Positions 24,501-35,385 are shown, numbered from the stretch's first letter. The stretch is 64,000 nucleotides of DNA from Jaltomata sinuosa (GCA_003996215.1 QJPP01002912.1:928968-992967); one strand, 5' to 3'. Notes: generated by a model from the letters alone, not told the origin. Made by a program: numbers and translations.

Positions 24501-24650
24501 TCTTCGCAAGTACTGCGATCATTTCATTCTGTTCAGCGATGACACTGTCTCTTATAGCCAGGGCATTTTCTTCCTCACTATCAATAATTCTTTCTGCAGA
24601 CAAGCGAAGTTCAGAGGATGGATCTAAGTGTGCTTTCGATCGAGTGAAGT
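21564..24650 (-). pseudogene. Ogre-like gag and protease, broken
   Basis: Gag forms the particle and the aspartic protease cuts the polyprotein. From 24650 downward: a coiled-coil start with AEQNEMIAVLAKKLEKMQEEV, a Pro/Asn/Gln-rich linker to about 23870, and the retrotransposon Gag domain at 23841-23400 (MNLPKGFKIPKFEIFNGVGS, LEWFASQELKQWFKWSDLA, FAQRFAYNVEG). At 22811-22767 there is a zinc knuckle CAYHSGGARHITEDC (Cys-2-His-5-His-4-Cys). The protease is at about 22080-21750 with active site LIDDGSGLN near 22055 and flap-side NFLLGRPWIHEAGA. The frame is the same from the knuckle to the protease, broken only by single stops, one directly before the protease. Frame changes occur near 23180 and 22920. 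The exact Gag start is unclear because no ATG is obvious upstream of the first coiled coil. Confidence 0.88.
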
Positions 24651-25250
24651 AAGAGTGTTCAACCAGCTTTTGTCAACACAAACCGATTTCTTTTATCTGT
24701 TGAAATGAAAAACAACTCAAAAGCCGCTATGTTAGTTTTTTGTTAGTGAAAAATAATACAAGATATATGGCAAGAAATAAACACATAGGAATTACTTCAA
24801 ACACATAAAAGTTTCTTTTTGTCAAGGCAAATTGGTCCACAGGTGGTTTTGACTCAATCGTTTCAAAGGACAGGATTTTGTCTATTGATTTGGGATTAGT
24901 AGGTTTTGTCAGGAAAGGTTGATTTTGTTGATCTTGTAACATCTCTGCCTACTATTTTCCTGAACTCTTCACCGTCTTCATCGATGTGGAGAAATGACAA
25001 TTTCTTTAAGACATGGGTCGGGCCTTGAAGGCTGCCTACGTATCTCATGAAGGAGAATTCAGGCCCTACGTAGTTCGAACTTGTGATAGATAAGTTATCT
25101 TATTTCATTTCATCCACTATTCTAAATACAAGGGGAAACTAAAAGACAAAATTGAAAATAAAAATAAAGAAACTGAAAGCTAAAACTCTGCTACTTTTGC
25201 TAGTTTCAGCTCTGGATGATGGGATCTGCTAAACTCTTCTCAATTTTTTC

Positions 25251-26261
25251 TTCAAGGATGATAAGGGGGAAACTCCAGCTCGATTTTTCCCATGTCAATG
25301 AGGTATTCCAAATCGACCCAAAAGTGGCGACAAGTCTCGATATCATGGACTCCAACCCTTTTGTGGTAGAGGCAAACTTCTTTCTCCTGACGCCAAGCCC
25401 TGGGCATCTTCCTTGGTCTCCTTTCCATGGGCTCCAGGATCCTGGTTTGGACCATCATAGCATAGATTTCATAGTAAGTGTCCTGGAAGACAGTGAAATC
25501 ATAGTGATGAATTGTCATTTCCTCAGTGATGGTCATGCCGTGGCTAACTTGGTCACAAGCAAGGATGGTTCGGGCCCCCCATAGATGGCTTATCTGGCCG
25601 TTAGTGATCATGTGGTAAATCTGGGCTCTTAGGGCATTGCATTCATTGGTAGTGTGTCCTCTGTGACGTGGATGATAGGTGCACTCTTTGTGCTCATTGT
25701 GAGGGTGACATATGAATCCCTCAGATTGGTCAGGATGCAGGACCCTCTTAGCTTTCAAGGTCATGTAAATTTCTGAACAGAGAATCATATTTGGATTTTT
25801 GGTATATTCTCAAAAGTGAACTTTGAGGGTGATGGGCTTCCCTCCTGGCCTTAATCTGGAAGGCCAAATAGCATCACCCTTGACCTTGGCCTAGTGGCGG
25901 ACTCTCGTGTCAAAGAGTTGGCCTCTTCAGTAGTGGGCACTTGCTCATTGTCTTCAGGTTCTTCAGTTACTCTTTCCTTCCCTTTGTTGACCTGTTCCAA
26001 TCCTTCAGTGACATCCTTAAACTTTAGGAGCATTTTTTTGAGTTTTAGGTCAAAGTCTGGTTCGGTCTTAGTCTCAGTTTTTCCCAGTATTTGGTCAATC
26101 GCAGCAATCCTTTCTTTAGCCTTGGCAGTTTGCTCTTCCACCTCCTTGGACCGAGCTAAGGTAATTTCCATAAGTTGGTTGATTCTCTCATGTTTTCTCT
26201 AAACCTCCTTGATTTCGTCTTGTATCCTTAGCATTCTTTCTCGCATAGTCACGACCTCCAT
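25251..26261 (-). pseudogene. Extra Ogre-like ORF: coiled coil plus two zinc knuckles
   Basis: This ORF lies between ORF1 and gag. An ATG at 26261 opens a frame with one stop after about 20 codons. Residues translated from 26171 to 25900 form a charged, heptad-like coiled coil (EEQTAKAKERIAAIDQIL, LKKMLLKFKDVTEGLEQV). After a frame change the block 25788-25252 holds CTYHPRHRGHTTNEC (25683-25639) and CLYHKRVGVHDIETC (25374-25330), both Cys-2-His-5-His-4-Cys. Each is followed by a helix ending in an Ile-Gly-type turn, just as in the Gag knuckle of this same element. The function is unknown to me. A nucleic-acid-binding accessory protein or a duplicated Gag tail are both possible. Several frame changes make it a pseudogene here. 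Confidence 0.7.
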
Positions 26262-26765
26262 TTCAACCTTTCCTGAAAGAACGGAGATTTTTTAGGAAGT
26301 TTTTAGAAGGCTTTAGGATTTTTGGAGAAACTTGGAAGACTTGGAGTATTTTGGTCATACTTTACATAGTGGGCTTATATATTTTTTTGCCTACGGTGTT
26401 CTCGAAAATTTCGGCATGTAGTGGACCTGTTTTTCATTGATTCAAGCAACACACATAGCACATAAAACAGTTTATATCACAATAATATCATGCTACTATC
26501 ACGTCCTAACTAGGTGACCTTTTTATGCCAAGGTTAGGCCTAGCGAGTTTGAAAGACGTATGTGACGTATCTGAACCATTCTATTGCCCCCAAAATAGCA
26601 TGTATATATATATGGAAAACTTCCCTTTTATAAAGGGATACAAATGGTAGCAGAAAGGGGAATACATTTTAGGGGAAATGATATTTGCACAAAAGTCACG
26701 CCCAGGGCGAATTTAGGTAAAGTAAAGACATACATGGAAATAAAACCCACGCAGGGGCTAAGATA
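26262..26765 (-). other. Spacer between Ogre-like ORF1 and the zinc-knuckle ORF
   Basis: AT-rich and without a recognised gene. It has a short AT microsatellite (TATATATATATGG near 26601) and on the minus strand a pyrimidine-rich run at 26290-26400. Confidence 0.5.
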
Positions 26766-28338
26766 CTAAAGATATGATATGGAAGGTCCTCCCTCGGTCC
26801 TGCTCCTCTTGGATGCTCCGGCAATGCTCCTAAGCTCGAATTGGCTCAACCACATGTCGCTCTGGAGTTTCACCACTTGTTCATGCATAGGTAATGCCCC
26901 GGCCTCTAAGGCTTTCCTGGTCATTTTTGAATCAAGCTGGGCTATTCCTATTCTCATATCTTTGAGTTCCTGAGTCAACCTTGCTATAGTGTGTCGATCT
27001 TCTTCCTTTTTCATAAGAAATTCTTTCTCTTCTAGCCATTTCCTCTTGGAGATTCAGTAATTGGAGACGTAGATTGGGTCTAGAATCAAACCGTGGTTCT
27101 GATATAAATACTTATGTAACATCTGCCTTCAACCACTGCTTATAGCCATCCATATACCCGGGATCAAACCTGTCTGGGGCCAAAGTCTCTAGAGACATTT
27201 TCTCAAGTGTCTTCCAATTGTGCTGGATCCTCGAAGCTTTTGGGACATTTTCATGTTCCTCATAGTCGATGACATAGAAACCCATGTGAATGGTTGCTGG
27301 CTCGATTTGAACCCTTCCAAATTGTCTAATAACCCTTTGCGGAGCATAAGGTTGGATCCCGCGAATCCCCGGGAGAGAGAGGAAAGCCATGTCATGACAT
27401 TTCACAATTACTTCCTTCGAGTGAAAATCGTCAAACATCATCTGCATATTATCTTCTCCAAGCTCACAAAAAGTTTGGGCCTATCCTATCTTGGTCCTAT
27501 TTTTGGTGCCTCTATCCCTAAGCACTTCTGCCAATACTGCAAAGTTATCGATTCCATCTGGGTTGGGAATTTCTTGGCTTCCGTTATCTTTGTCCAGATG
27601 CTTGAGAATCCAATATTGTAGGAGTAGGTTGCACCCTTGGAAGTAACGATGACCGTTCTTGCATTTCCCCAAAGCTCTATAAATATTAGATAAGATGACT
27701 GGTACTAGAGGAAAATAGTTGACGGTGGTTCCCTCTGTCAGGCTATGGAACATGGTATGGGCCACCATTATTATTCAGGTGTTGATGCGGAGTTTTTCAT
27801 TTAGATGGAATACCATGATTTCTAAAAGATCAACAGTCAATGTCAAGGCTCGGGTCTTGTCCCACTCTTGAAACGTGTAGAATTCGCCTTGGTACTGAGA
27901 GAACCCTTCCCTAGTGGCAAAATGGTTGTAGAGTTCTTGAAAGAAGATACTTGGACCCCTTATCCATGGGCATTGATTCTCCCGCAAGTGGAGATACTTT
28001 GCAATCTGAGTCGGGGTGGGTTTATTCGGTATTAAGATTCCTTGTTGAGGCCTTCATCTCCTTTCATTGGTTGTACCTGCGGTCTCTAGGCAATCCCTGA
28101 GTTCTTCTATCGTTGGGGTCATTTCCATCGTTCTGAATCGGAACACCATTTTCTTGTTGTCTCAATACCCCGTTAAAACCTCGATCAACTCTGGCCAGGC
28201 CTCCATATCTAATAAAGACGGCAAATGTCTCATATATTGACGGACTGTCCTCTCACGGTTAGGACCCAGATTTATCCACCACATTCGGAGGAGGAGAGGC
28301 ACCTCTTTTACCATGTCAAACTTGAGGAATTTTGACAT
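26766..28338 (-). pseudogene. Ogre-like ORF1 (DUF7745-like), broken
   Basis: An ATG at 28338 opens a frame that is maintained to 27112 apart from single stops: KFLKFDMVKEVPLLLRMWW, RTVRQYMRHLPSL, MEMTPTIEELRDCLE, WIRGPSIFFQELYNHF, MVAHTMFHSLTEG, LVPVILSNIYRALGKC, NLLLQYWILKHL. After a frame change it continues at 27014-26766 as a coiled coil (EEDRHTIARLTQELKDMRI, ELRSIAGASKRSR). Total length is about 520 codons. Ogre elements are known to carry an extra ORF of unknown function upstream of gag. From memory this one resembles the domain listed as DUF7745 in plant proteins. Stops after LTGY and NERR look like Trp or Arg codons changed by G-to-A. Its role in the cycle is not known. Confidence 0.75.
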
Positions 28339-28898
28339 CCTACAAAACAGAATAACCTGTTAGGCCCCACCCCAGGACAATAGTCTGGTTACAACACATA
28401 CGTCTTTCAAACAATACCTAGTTGGATGCTATGTCATTGGGTCGGAAACCCGTTGACATGTTTTGGTGGTTTACTAATGGACTTAATATCCCTTGGATAT
28501 TAAAACATCCTAGGCTAATGCCTATTTTTGGGATTTGGTTTTGCTTTATCCTGAGTTTGTAGAATAGGTTTTGAAATTGACCGGGAACCCGGGCGGACAA
28601 CCAAAGCTTGAAACAACAAGTGACCGTTAACCGACCGCGGGTCAACTACTTCACTTGTCTTGTTTCAAAAATTGTATATTTTGTCAAGAACGACCGCAAA
28701 GATTTGTGTAATTACCTCTTTACCCCTAATGCATTCTAATGCTTTGCCAAGAGAGGCAGAAAATGCCATGAACAGTTTATAATTGCGGACAAAGTAAACA
28801 ATTTAAGAAAATAAATAAAGTTACAATTATTACAATTTCCGAATAGTTAGTCAAACAAGTTAGTTTCAAACAATAAGGTTAGAACCTAGTTGAATTAT
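28339..28898 (-). other. Ogre-like 5' leader
   Basis: This stretch lies between the primer site and ORF1. No recognised coding sequence; a 75-codon frame at 28645-28418 has no family resemblance I can name. Confidence 0.6.
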
Positions 28899-28916
28899 CC
28901 CTTAGCAGAGTCGCCA
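28899..28916 (-). other. Ogre-like primer-binding site (tRNA-Arg)
   Basis: The minus strand reads TGGCGACTCTGCTAAGGG, four bases inside the 5' LTR end at 28921. TGGCGACTCTGCT complements the 3' end of plant tRNA-Arg, the primer known for Ogre elements. Confidence 0.85.
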
Positions 28917-29263
28917 TTTATGTTTTGATCCCTTTCGGGCAAGGAAGGAAAAACATGGCTTTGTTCGTTGAAAAGTTCGTTTCGAAAATCTAATTAAAGT
29001 TTCCTAAACGTCTTCAATTTAAAGCAAGAGTCGCCACTTAGTTTTTATAAAGTAAAAACCAAGAAAAACTTATAAGAATTTTTAAAATCCAAAACAGATA
29101 AAGACTTTAAAAATTAAGAGATTAAGGGTAAGGGTTCAAGTTAATACTCTTGGAAGGGTGTTAAGGCACCAAGAGTATCCGCTAACTCGCGGTTGCCCGG
29201 GCTTGTTTGAAAAACTAACTTATTGACTAACTTTAAAAAGACGGGATTGATTTTATAAGACAT

Positions 29264-29275
29264 TTTTATATATAA
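29264..29275 (-). promoter_or_regulatory. Candidate TATA box, Ogre-like 5' LTR
   Basis: The minus strand reads TTATATATAAAA. It is conserved with 9104-9115. The transcript would then start near 29235, leaving a short R-U5 of about 300 bp before the primer site. Confidence 0.6.
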
Positions 29276-29544
29276 GAGGGTTATTCTATAAAGACAATAT
29301 GAAAGAGTTGATTTGTATTGCACATAAGGGAAAGGCGTCAATATTTAATGAAAATATTTTCACGAACAATTGAAAGAAACAGTGATTAATATTAAAAATA
29401 TTTGAACAAAAATATTAACTTCGTTTGGTTATAATTCGACTAAGTTTACAAGGTCAGTCCAAATTATGCAATTAATACTAATTAACAATTAAAGACATAT
29501 AACACAAGAAGTTAAGGACTAATCCTGTCCTAATTCTAGTGTGT

Positions 29545-29812
29545 GGGCCCTCTTTAGGCCCACCGCCGTTTTTACTTTGGACTTAGTCCATTTTGTCAAT
29601 TTTTCAGCCCTTTGGGCTACTGCTACTGCCGAATGTTATGGGCTTTGGCCCAATTTTAGTTATTCAGTCCATTTTGGACTTCTGCCAATGCGGATCATTT
29701 CTTTTGGGCGTGGCCCATTTCTCTCCACTATTTTCGCTGCTGCCTCTGATGTTTTAGCCCATTTGGGCTTATTTTTGCTGGACCATCAAATAATGTTGGG
29801 CTAAGCCCAACT
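29545..29812. promoter_or_regulatory. Cluster of TGGGC/GCCCA motifs in the Ogre-like 5' LTR
   Basis: GTGGGCCC, AGGCCCAC, TTGGGCTA, ATGGGCTTTGGCCCA, GTGGCCCA, TAGCCCATTTGGGC and TTGGGCTAAGCCCA all occur within 270 bp upstream of the TATA box in element orientation. Such site-II type words are TCP-factor sites in plant promoters; function here is inferred. Confidence 0.5.
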
Positions 29813-32607
29813 AGAAGATGCAGGGGAATTTTGGGAGTCCAATTGGGATCCATCGGATTTCATACATAGAAAGAGTAAAATAAATGAGGATTAGTACGTG
29901 TCTTAACTAAATTAAACAAAGAAAATAATTCAAACAGTGTAAATTTTACACTTAAGAAATATACACCAACGTGCAGGTATTTATACCAAGTTAAAGCATA
30001 TGAAACAAGGACATTCATACAATAAAATCACTAATTTTATCACTTAAGACATATGTTTTATGAAACTTAGCCATTTCAAAACATTCATATGGATTAACCA
30101 TTTTCCAGAAAATCAATAAGGGGGTAGGGAGTGGTTCAAACAAGACATGTATTCTTAGATGCACAGAAGTGGTATCACATAGGCATAAGGCATATATTAA
30201 ATATTTTTTCAATACTTACATTAAAACATATAGAGCAGATTCCATATAATTTGAACAAAAGACTAATTTAAGAACCTAATCTGGAAATCACAAACCAGTC
30301 ATAAACAAGTCAAGTGATAGGAACAAGCATTTTTAACATTGATTACTCAGTATATTTAATAAGAAATCACTCAAGAAAACAAAGGAGAAGTATATGGGAA
30401 AGTTATTAACATGCTAAAGGCCAACATCATCTCATGGTTTATACAGATAACACATAGAGTAAACAGGGAGGTGATCGTTTTGGTAGTTACAAAACAAAGG
30501 GAACTACAGGGGTGATGAGCATGCCATGAAGGGACATATCTCATCCCTTGGCTTTTTTTCATAGCAGGACAATCACATACAATAATCAAGGAGTATGCTT
30601 AAATCATTTTTTTCAAGGGAAAGGAACAAGGTAATCAGATAGAAGGAATGAGGAAAGGGGATGAGGGTTAAACAAGTCTAAAGCTAATAACAGTTTTCAT
30701 GTGACAATCAAGGAAATACATCAGTACTAGCAAATAGTGAAAAGGGCAAAGGGGGAGTGAACATGCTTGTTGTTAAACAGGAAATGGGGTTTGAACATTC
30801 GTAGATTAAACAAGTAGGAAACATATACTCGTGATATACATATTATACTACTTAATCAAACCCACAAACTATGAGAAGAAATCAAGACTTAAAGATGACT
30901 CAAACATTACCCTAAATGATACTAACAGTTTAACATGTAGACTGATACCACATAGCAAAAAGAAATAGTGAGGAAAGAAAGAAAACATTTGAAAAAGTAA
31001 AGCTCAAATCTGAGGGTAAATAGGGTAGGGGTCGATCATTGCTCACAAGTATAAAAATTTGTACTCAAATATACACTACACAGTTAGCTCAAGAACCAGC
31101 AAAAATCATAGACAATTAAATCTCAATCACTTGAACTAACATCTCCTTAACCATGGAGGAGAGTAGTGCTAATAGTTCAAGCATACAGGTTGATACCTCA
31201 TAGTAAGAAATAGTAAAGGAAAAAGGAAGACAAGTCAAGGGTAGGACCAAAGGAACTAGGGGCAAACAGGGGAATGGACAAACATGCTTACATCAATTAA
31301 CAAGTATAAAAATCTGCACTCACAATGTATACATGTTACACAGTTTACTCAAGAACCAAAAAACTCAAGATTGACCTAAACATCACCCTAAACATAGGAG
31401 AGCAATGTTATCAGATCATACATAGTTAAGACAGTAAAGAGGAAAGAACATGTTCATCAAATAAAAAGACTAAGAACAACAAAGAGGGATAGAGATTTTC
31501 ATGAACAAAATTAGACCTAAGTCCTAACAACAGGCTCATGCTCGAGTTCATACCATTTAGACATCACATAAGTCAAAACTATACTAGTGGAACTATGGGG
31601 TTTATACAGGGAAAGGGATAACAGTGTCTAAAACTCATCACATACAACCAATTAGACATGAGCAAACCATCTTATCATTCAATCAATACATGCATGAAAC
31701 AGCAACATATAGACAGGGTTAGTAAACCAAATAGGTGCATGATTGTGACAAAGGAGGTTGAGGAAAAACAAGAGAAAAAATAAAACATTTCATGTACAAA
31801 ACAAAACAAATTTCATACAACAACATTCACATCTTTTAGTTACAGATTTTAACTACGAACTCTCATTTACCTCTACTGTTTTAAAAAATCAAACACAGCT
31901 ACTGAGGATCATGGTGTTTCTAAGCGAGATTGCTACTCAAAATCATAATAACAGACTAGAACCGAAACACATATCATAATATAGAAAACAAGACCATAAA
32001 TCCAGATTCGTTCCACTTGAATATTTCATAACAAAAGAAAAGAAAGGGAAACAGTAAAGAGAGGTGGGTGAGGATTATACCTTTTCTAGGGCAGCAACTT
32101 GTACCTTGAACCTCACCGAAAGTTTTACCACCACAGGATTAGCGTAAACTCGTTAGAACTCAAATTTTTAGTGTTTATTTTCCAAGCTAGCTGACCGGTT
32201 TTGTGAGGTTAGAGAATCGATTCTCCAGAACCCCCAATATTTCCCCAAAATTATCTCCTTTACATGCAGCTGGGGGGTATTTATAGGGAATTTCAGGTGA
32301 AAATGGGGGGAAAAACCAGAGGGGTTTTGGAGGATTTTGCTGAGGAATTCAAATTCGTCAGCTGAAGCAACATTCACAGCAACAACTTGTATGAAATTGT
32401 ACAAATTTTACGGATTTAGCAGAGAGGAGTGACACCTGGAGCTTCTGGAAGTTTCTCAACTTTGTCAGCTCAATTTTGGACGGATCTAGGGATGGCGTTT
32501 GGGAATTTTAACGATGGTGACAAAGATTTGAAGTTTTATTCGTCAAGAAATGTTGGGGGAACGTTGGGGTTGTACTGGTTTTCATCATTTGTTGGAGATG
32601 ACGAATA

Positions 32608-34217
32608 GAGAGGAGAGTTAAGGGGTGTACTGGGTGAGCTGGGGTGTTGTACGAGGCACGTTGCTCGTACAATGTCCTCTTTCTGGGGAACGCGTGAGAG
32701 AGTGGAGGGGGTATGCAGCGCTTAGGGTTTCTGAGAGGTGTTTGAGGGGAGATGAAGAAGAAGAGAGATTAAGGGGTCGTTTGTTTGTCTGATGAGAGAA
32801 GAGAAGAGGAGTATAAGGGTGAGAGAGAGTGGGCTGGGCGGGTCAGGCAAATAAAGAAGTGGACTGGGGTTGATTTTGGCCCAAATGGCCGAAAACAAAG
32901 TGGGGTTATAAGGGTGGGTTTAAATTGTGGCCACATTTGCAAAATGTGGCCACTTTAGGTTTAGGAAATAGCCGATTGGGGAAAGAATAACTAGAATTCG
33001 GCTAAAATCGAAATAATAGGCTTAGAGATGAATTAGTTGAAATTATTTTTGAGCTTCAATAAATTAAAACAATTCAAAACAATTATCATATTTGACACAT
33101 AATTATCTCTTTAAATAATTATAAAATCAATTTTTCAATTAATTCCCATTTGAATTAATTTTGGAGGAAAATTAAACGTTCAATTCTTAAAAAGGATTTC
33201 TTGTGAATTTAAACTCTAAAATATCTCTTAAAGTAAACTTTATATAAATTTCACATAACTAAATATGAAAAAAATACAAATTATTACTCAGAACTATAAT
33301 AAAGCTTATTTGGAAAATATTTTATCCCCTTTTTTACAAAAATAATTATTTTGAAAATTGTTTAAAATTTAAAAAGTCTCAAGATTAATTCGTAATGTGG
33401 CGGGTAAAAATTGAGAGGAGAGTTAAGGGGTGTACTGGGTGAGCTGGGGTGTTGTACGAGGCACGTTGCTCGTACAATGTCCTCTTTCTGGGGAACGCGT
33501 GAGAGAGTGGAGGGGGTATGCAGCGCTTAGGGTTTCTGAGAGGTGTTTGAGGGGAGATGAAGAAGAAGAGAGATTAAGGGGTCGTTTGTTTGTCTGATGA
33601 GAGAAGAGAAGAGGAGTATAAGGGTGAGAGAGAGTGGGCTGGGCGGGTCAGGCAAATAAAGAAGTGGACTGGGGTTGATTTTGGCCCAAATGGCCGAAAA
33701 CAAAGTGGGGTTATAAGGGTGGGTTTAAATTGTGGCCACATTTGCAAAATGTGGCCACTTTAGGTTTAGGAAATAGCCGATTGGGAAAGAATAACTAGAA
33801 TTCGGCTAAAATCGAAATAATAGGCTTAGAGATGAATTAGTTGAAATTATTTTTGAGCTTCAATAAATTAAAATAATTCAAAACAATTATCATATTTGAC
33901 ACATAATTATCTCTTTAAATAATTATAAAATCAATTTTTCAATTAATTCCCATTTGAATTAATTTTGGAGGAAAATTAAACGTTCAATTCTTAAAAAGGA
34001 TTTCTTGTGAATTTAAACTCTAAAATATCTCTTAAAGTAAACTTTATATAAATTTCACATAACTAAATATGAAAAAAATACAAATTATTACTCAGAACTA
34101 TAATAAAGCTTATTTGGAAAATATTTTATCCCCTTTTTTACAAAAATAATTATTTTGAAAATTGTTTAAAATTTAAAAAGTCTCAAGATTAATTCGTAAT
34201 GTGGCGGGTAAAAATTG
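32608..34217. repeat. 805-bp tandem duplication in the Ogre-like 5' LTR
   Basis: GAGAGGAGAGTTAAGGGGTG starts at 32608 and again at 33413, and the text then repeats for 805 bp. By eye I find only about two differences (one base lost in GATTGGGGAAAG near 32977 versus 33782, and AAAACAATTC versus AAAATAATTC). The 3' LTR has a single, much more diverged copy at about 12400-13206. Confidence 0.92.
32927..32953. repeat. Perfect 12-bp inverted repeat in the Ogre-like LTR
   Basis: GTGGCCACATTT and AAATGTGGCCAC are separated by GCA. The same structure recurs at 33732-33758 in the second duplication copy. The 3' LTR has a disrupted form near 12717-12744. Confidence 0.85.
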
Positions 34218-35178
34218 GGTATCAACACCCCCAAATCTGGAGTTTTCTAACTCTAAAACTTGGCACGATTGGACTACCTGTAATGACGGATTTTGCTTCC
34301 TTACGAACACGCAAGTGTACGCAGTCGTACAAGTAATATAGGATTGTAAGTCCAGATATCGTACCCATAGGGACTTGTCGATTAACTATTTTACTAAATT
34401 AAACTAGTTCTAATTATTTATTCAAGTGTAAATCTCAAAGAAATATTTATTAACCAAAGTAAAAAGAAGAAGTTAACTAATGAACAATTAACCAAACAAA
34501 GAGTAGGTTTTTACGTAATCAATATGATGAAATCGATCTAGGATTATGAATTCGCTAACAATCATGTTAAGTAAGCAATTTCATTGACTTTTTTGTTTAT
34601 CTAGTTGCTAATTTCGAGGTTGATTTTACAACTATGGTCTTCCGAGCATCTAATTGCCTATCCATAATAGCATCACAACTACATCATTGAGAGGGGATGT
34701 GACAGCTTATTCCGAACGGTTTTATATATCTTCCCGTATAAACCAAACAAGGCGTTCTAGGTATATTTCTATCCTACTCGTGAACCTACCCTTTACGTTA
34801 CAAAAGAGAGGCCTTGCTCCCTATATTCTTCATTCTATGCCAATGATTCTTCTTCCAAGTTCACAATGAGATTATAGATTTATTTTAATGGTAGCTAAGC
34901 ATTAAAATAGTAAGCACAAGAATATAAGAACAACTAATATGATGAACAAATAATCAAATCAATCATCTACTAAACAATAATGTATTTAGATATCATAATC
35001 CTAGAATGAGAAGTTTAACTCCACATAGACATGGAGCAATTACAACAACTCATCCAAATAAAAACGTAAAAATAAATAATAAAGGAGAAGAAAAGATGAA
35101 ACCAATATTCTCCGGCCTCCACGGTGACTCCTAGATCTTCTTAGGTCAAAAGTTGGGTAAAAATCATGATTTGAGATG

Positions 35179-35186
35179 TATTTATA
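35179..35186 (-). promoter_or_regulatory. Candidate TATA box in the solo LTR
   Basis: The minus strand reads CTCTATAAATACATC. Just upstream of it (35262-35385) lies a GC-rich set of CGCCA/GCGCCA repeats. Confidence 0.55.
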
Positions 35187-35261
35187 GAGTAGGAGTAAAA
35201 TAACCCTTTTTACAACTTGGATTTGGAATAAAAGAAAGCTGGAAATTTTCCTGGTTCAGGC

Positions 35262-35385
35262 CTGGGGCAACGCGCCACCGATGCGCTAGCCTTAAATGGT
35301 GGGGCGACATGCCACCAATGCGCCAGCCACACCCATCATTAGTTTGGGGGCTGGGGTGGCACGCCAGCAGTACGCCACAACCCAG
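35262..35385. repeat. GC-rich CGCCA repeats upstream of the solo-LTR TATA box
   Basis: GCGCCACCGATGCGCTAGCC, ATGCCACCAATGCGCCAGCC and ACGCCAGCAGTACGCCAC are imperfect repeats of about 35-65 bp spacing, in an otherwise AT-rich LTR. Confidence 0.6.

Larger units (their letters stand above)
8762..34227 (-). mobile_element. Ogre/Tat-type giant Ty3/gypsy retrotransposon
   Basis: A 25.5-kb element with LTRs at 8762-13214 (3') and 28921-34227 (5'), flanked by CCCCC on both sides (8757-8761 and 34228-34232), which is the TSD. It sits inside the 3' LTR of chromovirus A. Ogre/Tat hallmarks are visible: multi-kilobase LTRs beginning TGTTGACAC on the minus strand, a primer site complementary to tRNA-Arg, an extra reading frame upstream of gag, a likely intron between protease and reverse transcriptase, a second RNase H domain after the first, and a long repeat-rich region between integrase and the 3' LTR. 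All reading frames have several stops. The LTR pair differs by several percent by eye. Confidence 0.93.
28921..34227 (-). repeat. Ogre-like element 5' LTR (5307 bp, with internal duplication)
   Basis: It runs from TGTTTTGATCCC at 28921 to TATCAACA at 34227; on the minus strand it starts TGTTGATACCC. It is 854 bp longer than the 3' LTR, almost all of it from an 805-bp tandem duplication at 32608-34217. The remaining parts match 8762-13214 with differences every 10-20 bp. It contains the candidate promoter described separately. Confidence 0.92.

Noticed and set aside
8762..34227. A host gene with a giant intron in which the elements sit
   Set aside because: All coding blocks are accounted for by retrotransposon domains in retrotransposon order, bounded by LTRs and TSDs; no host exon was seen on either strand.
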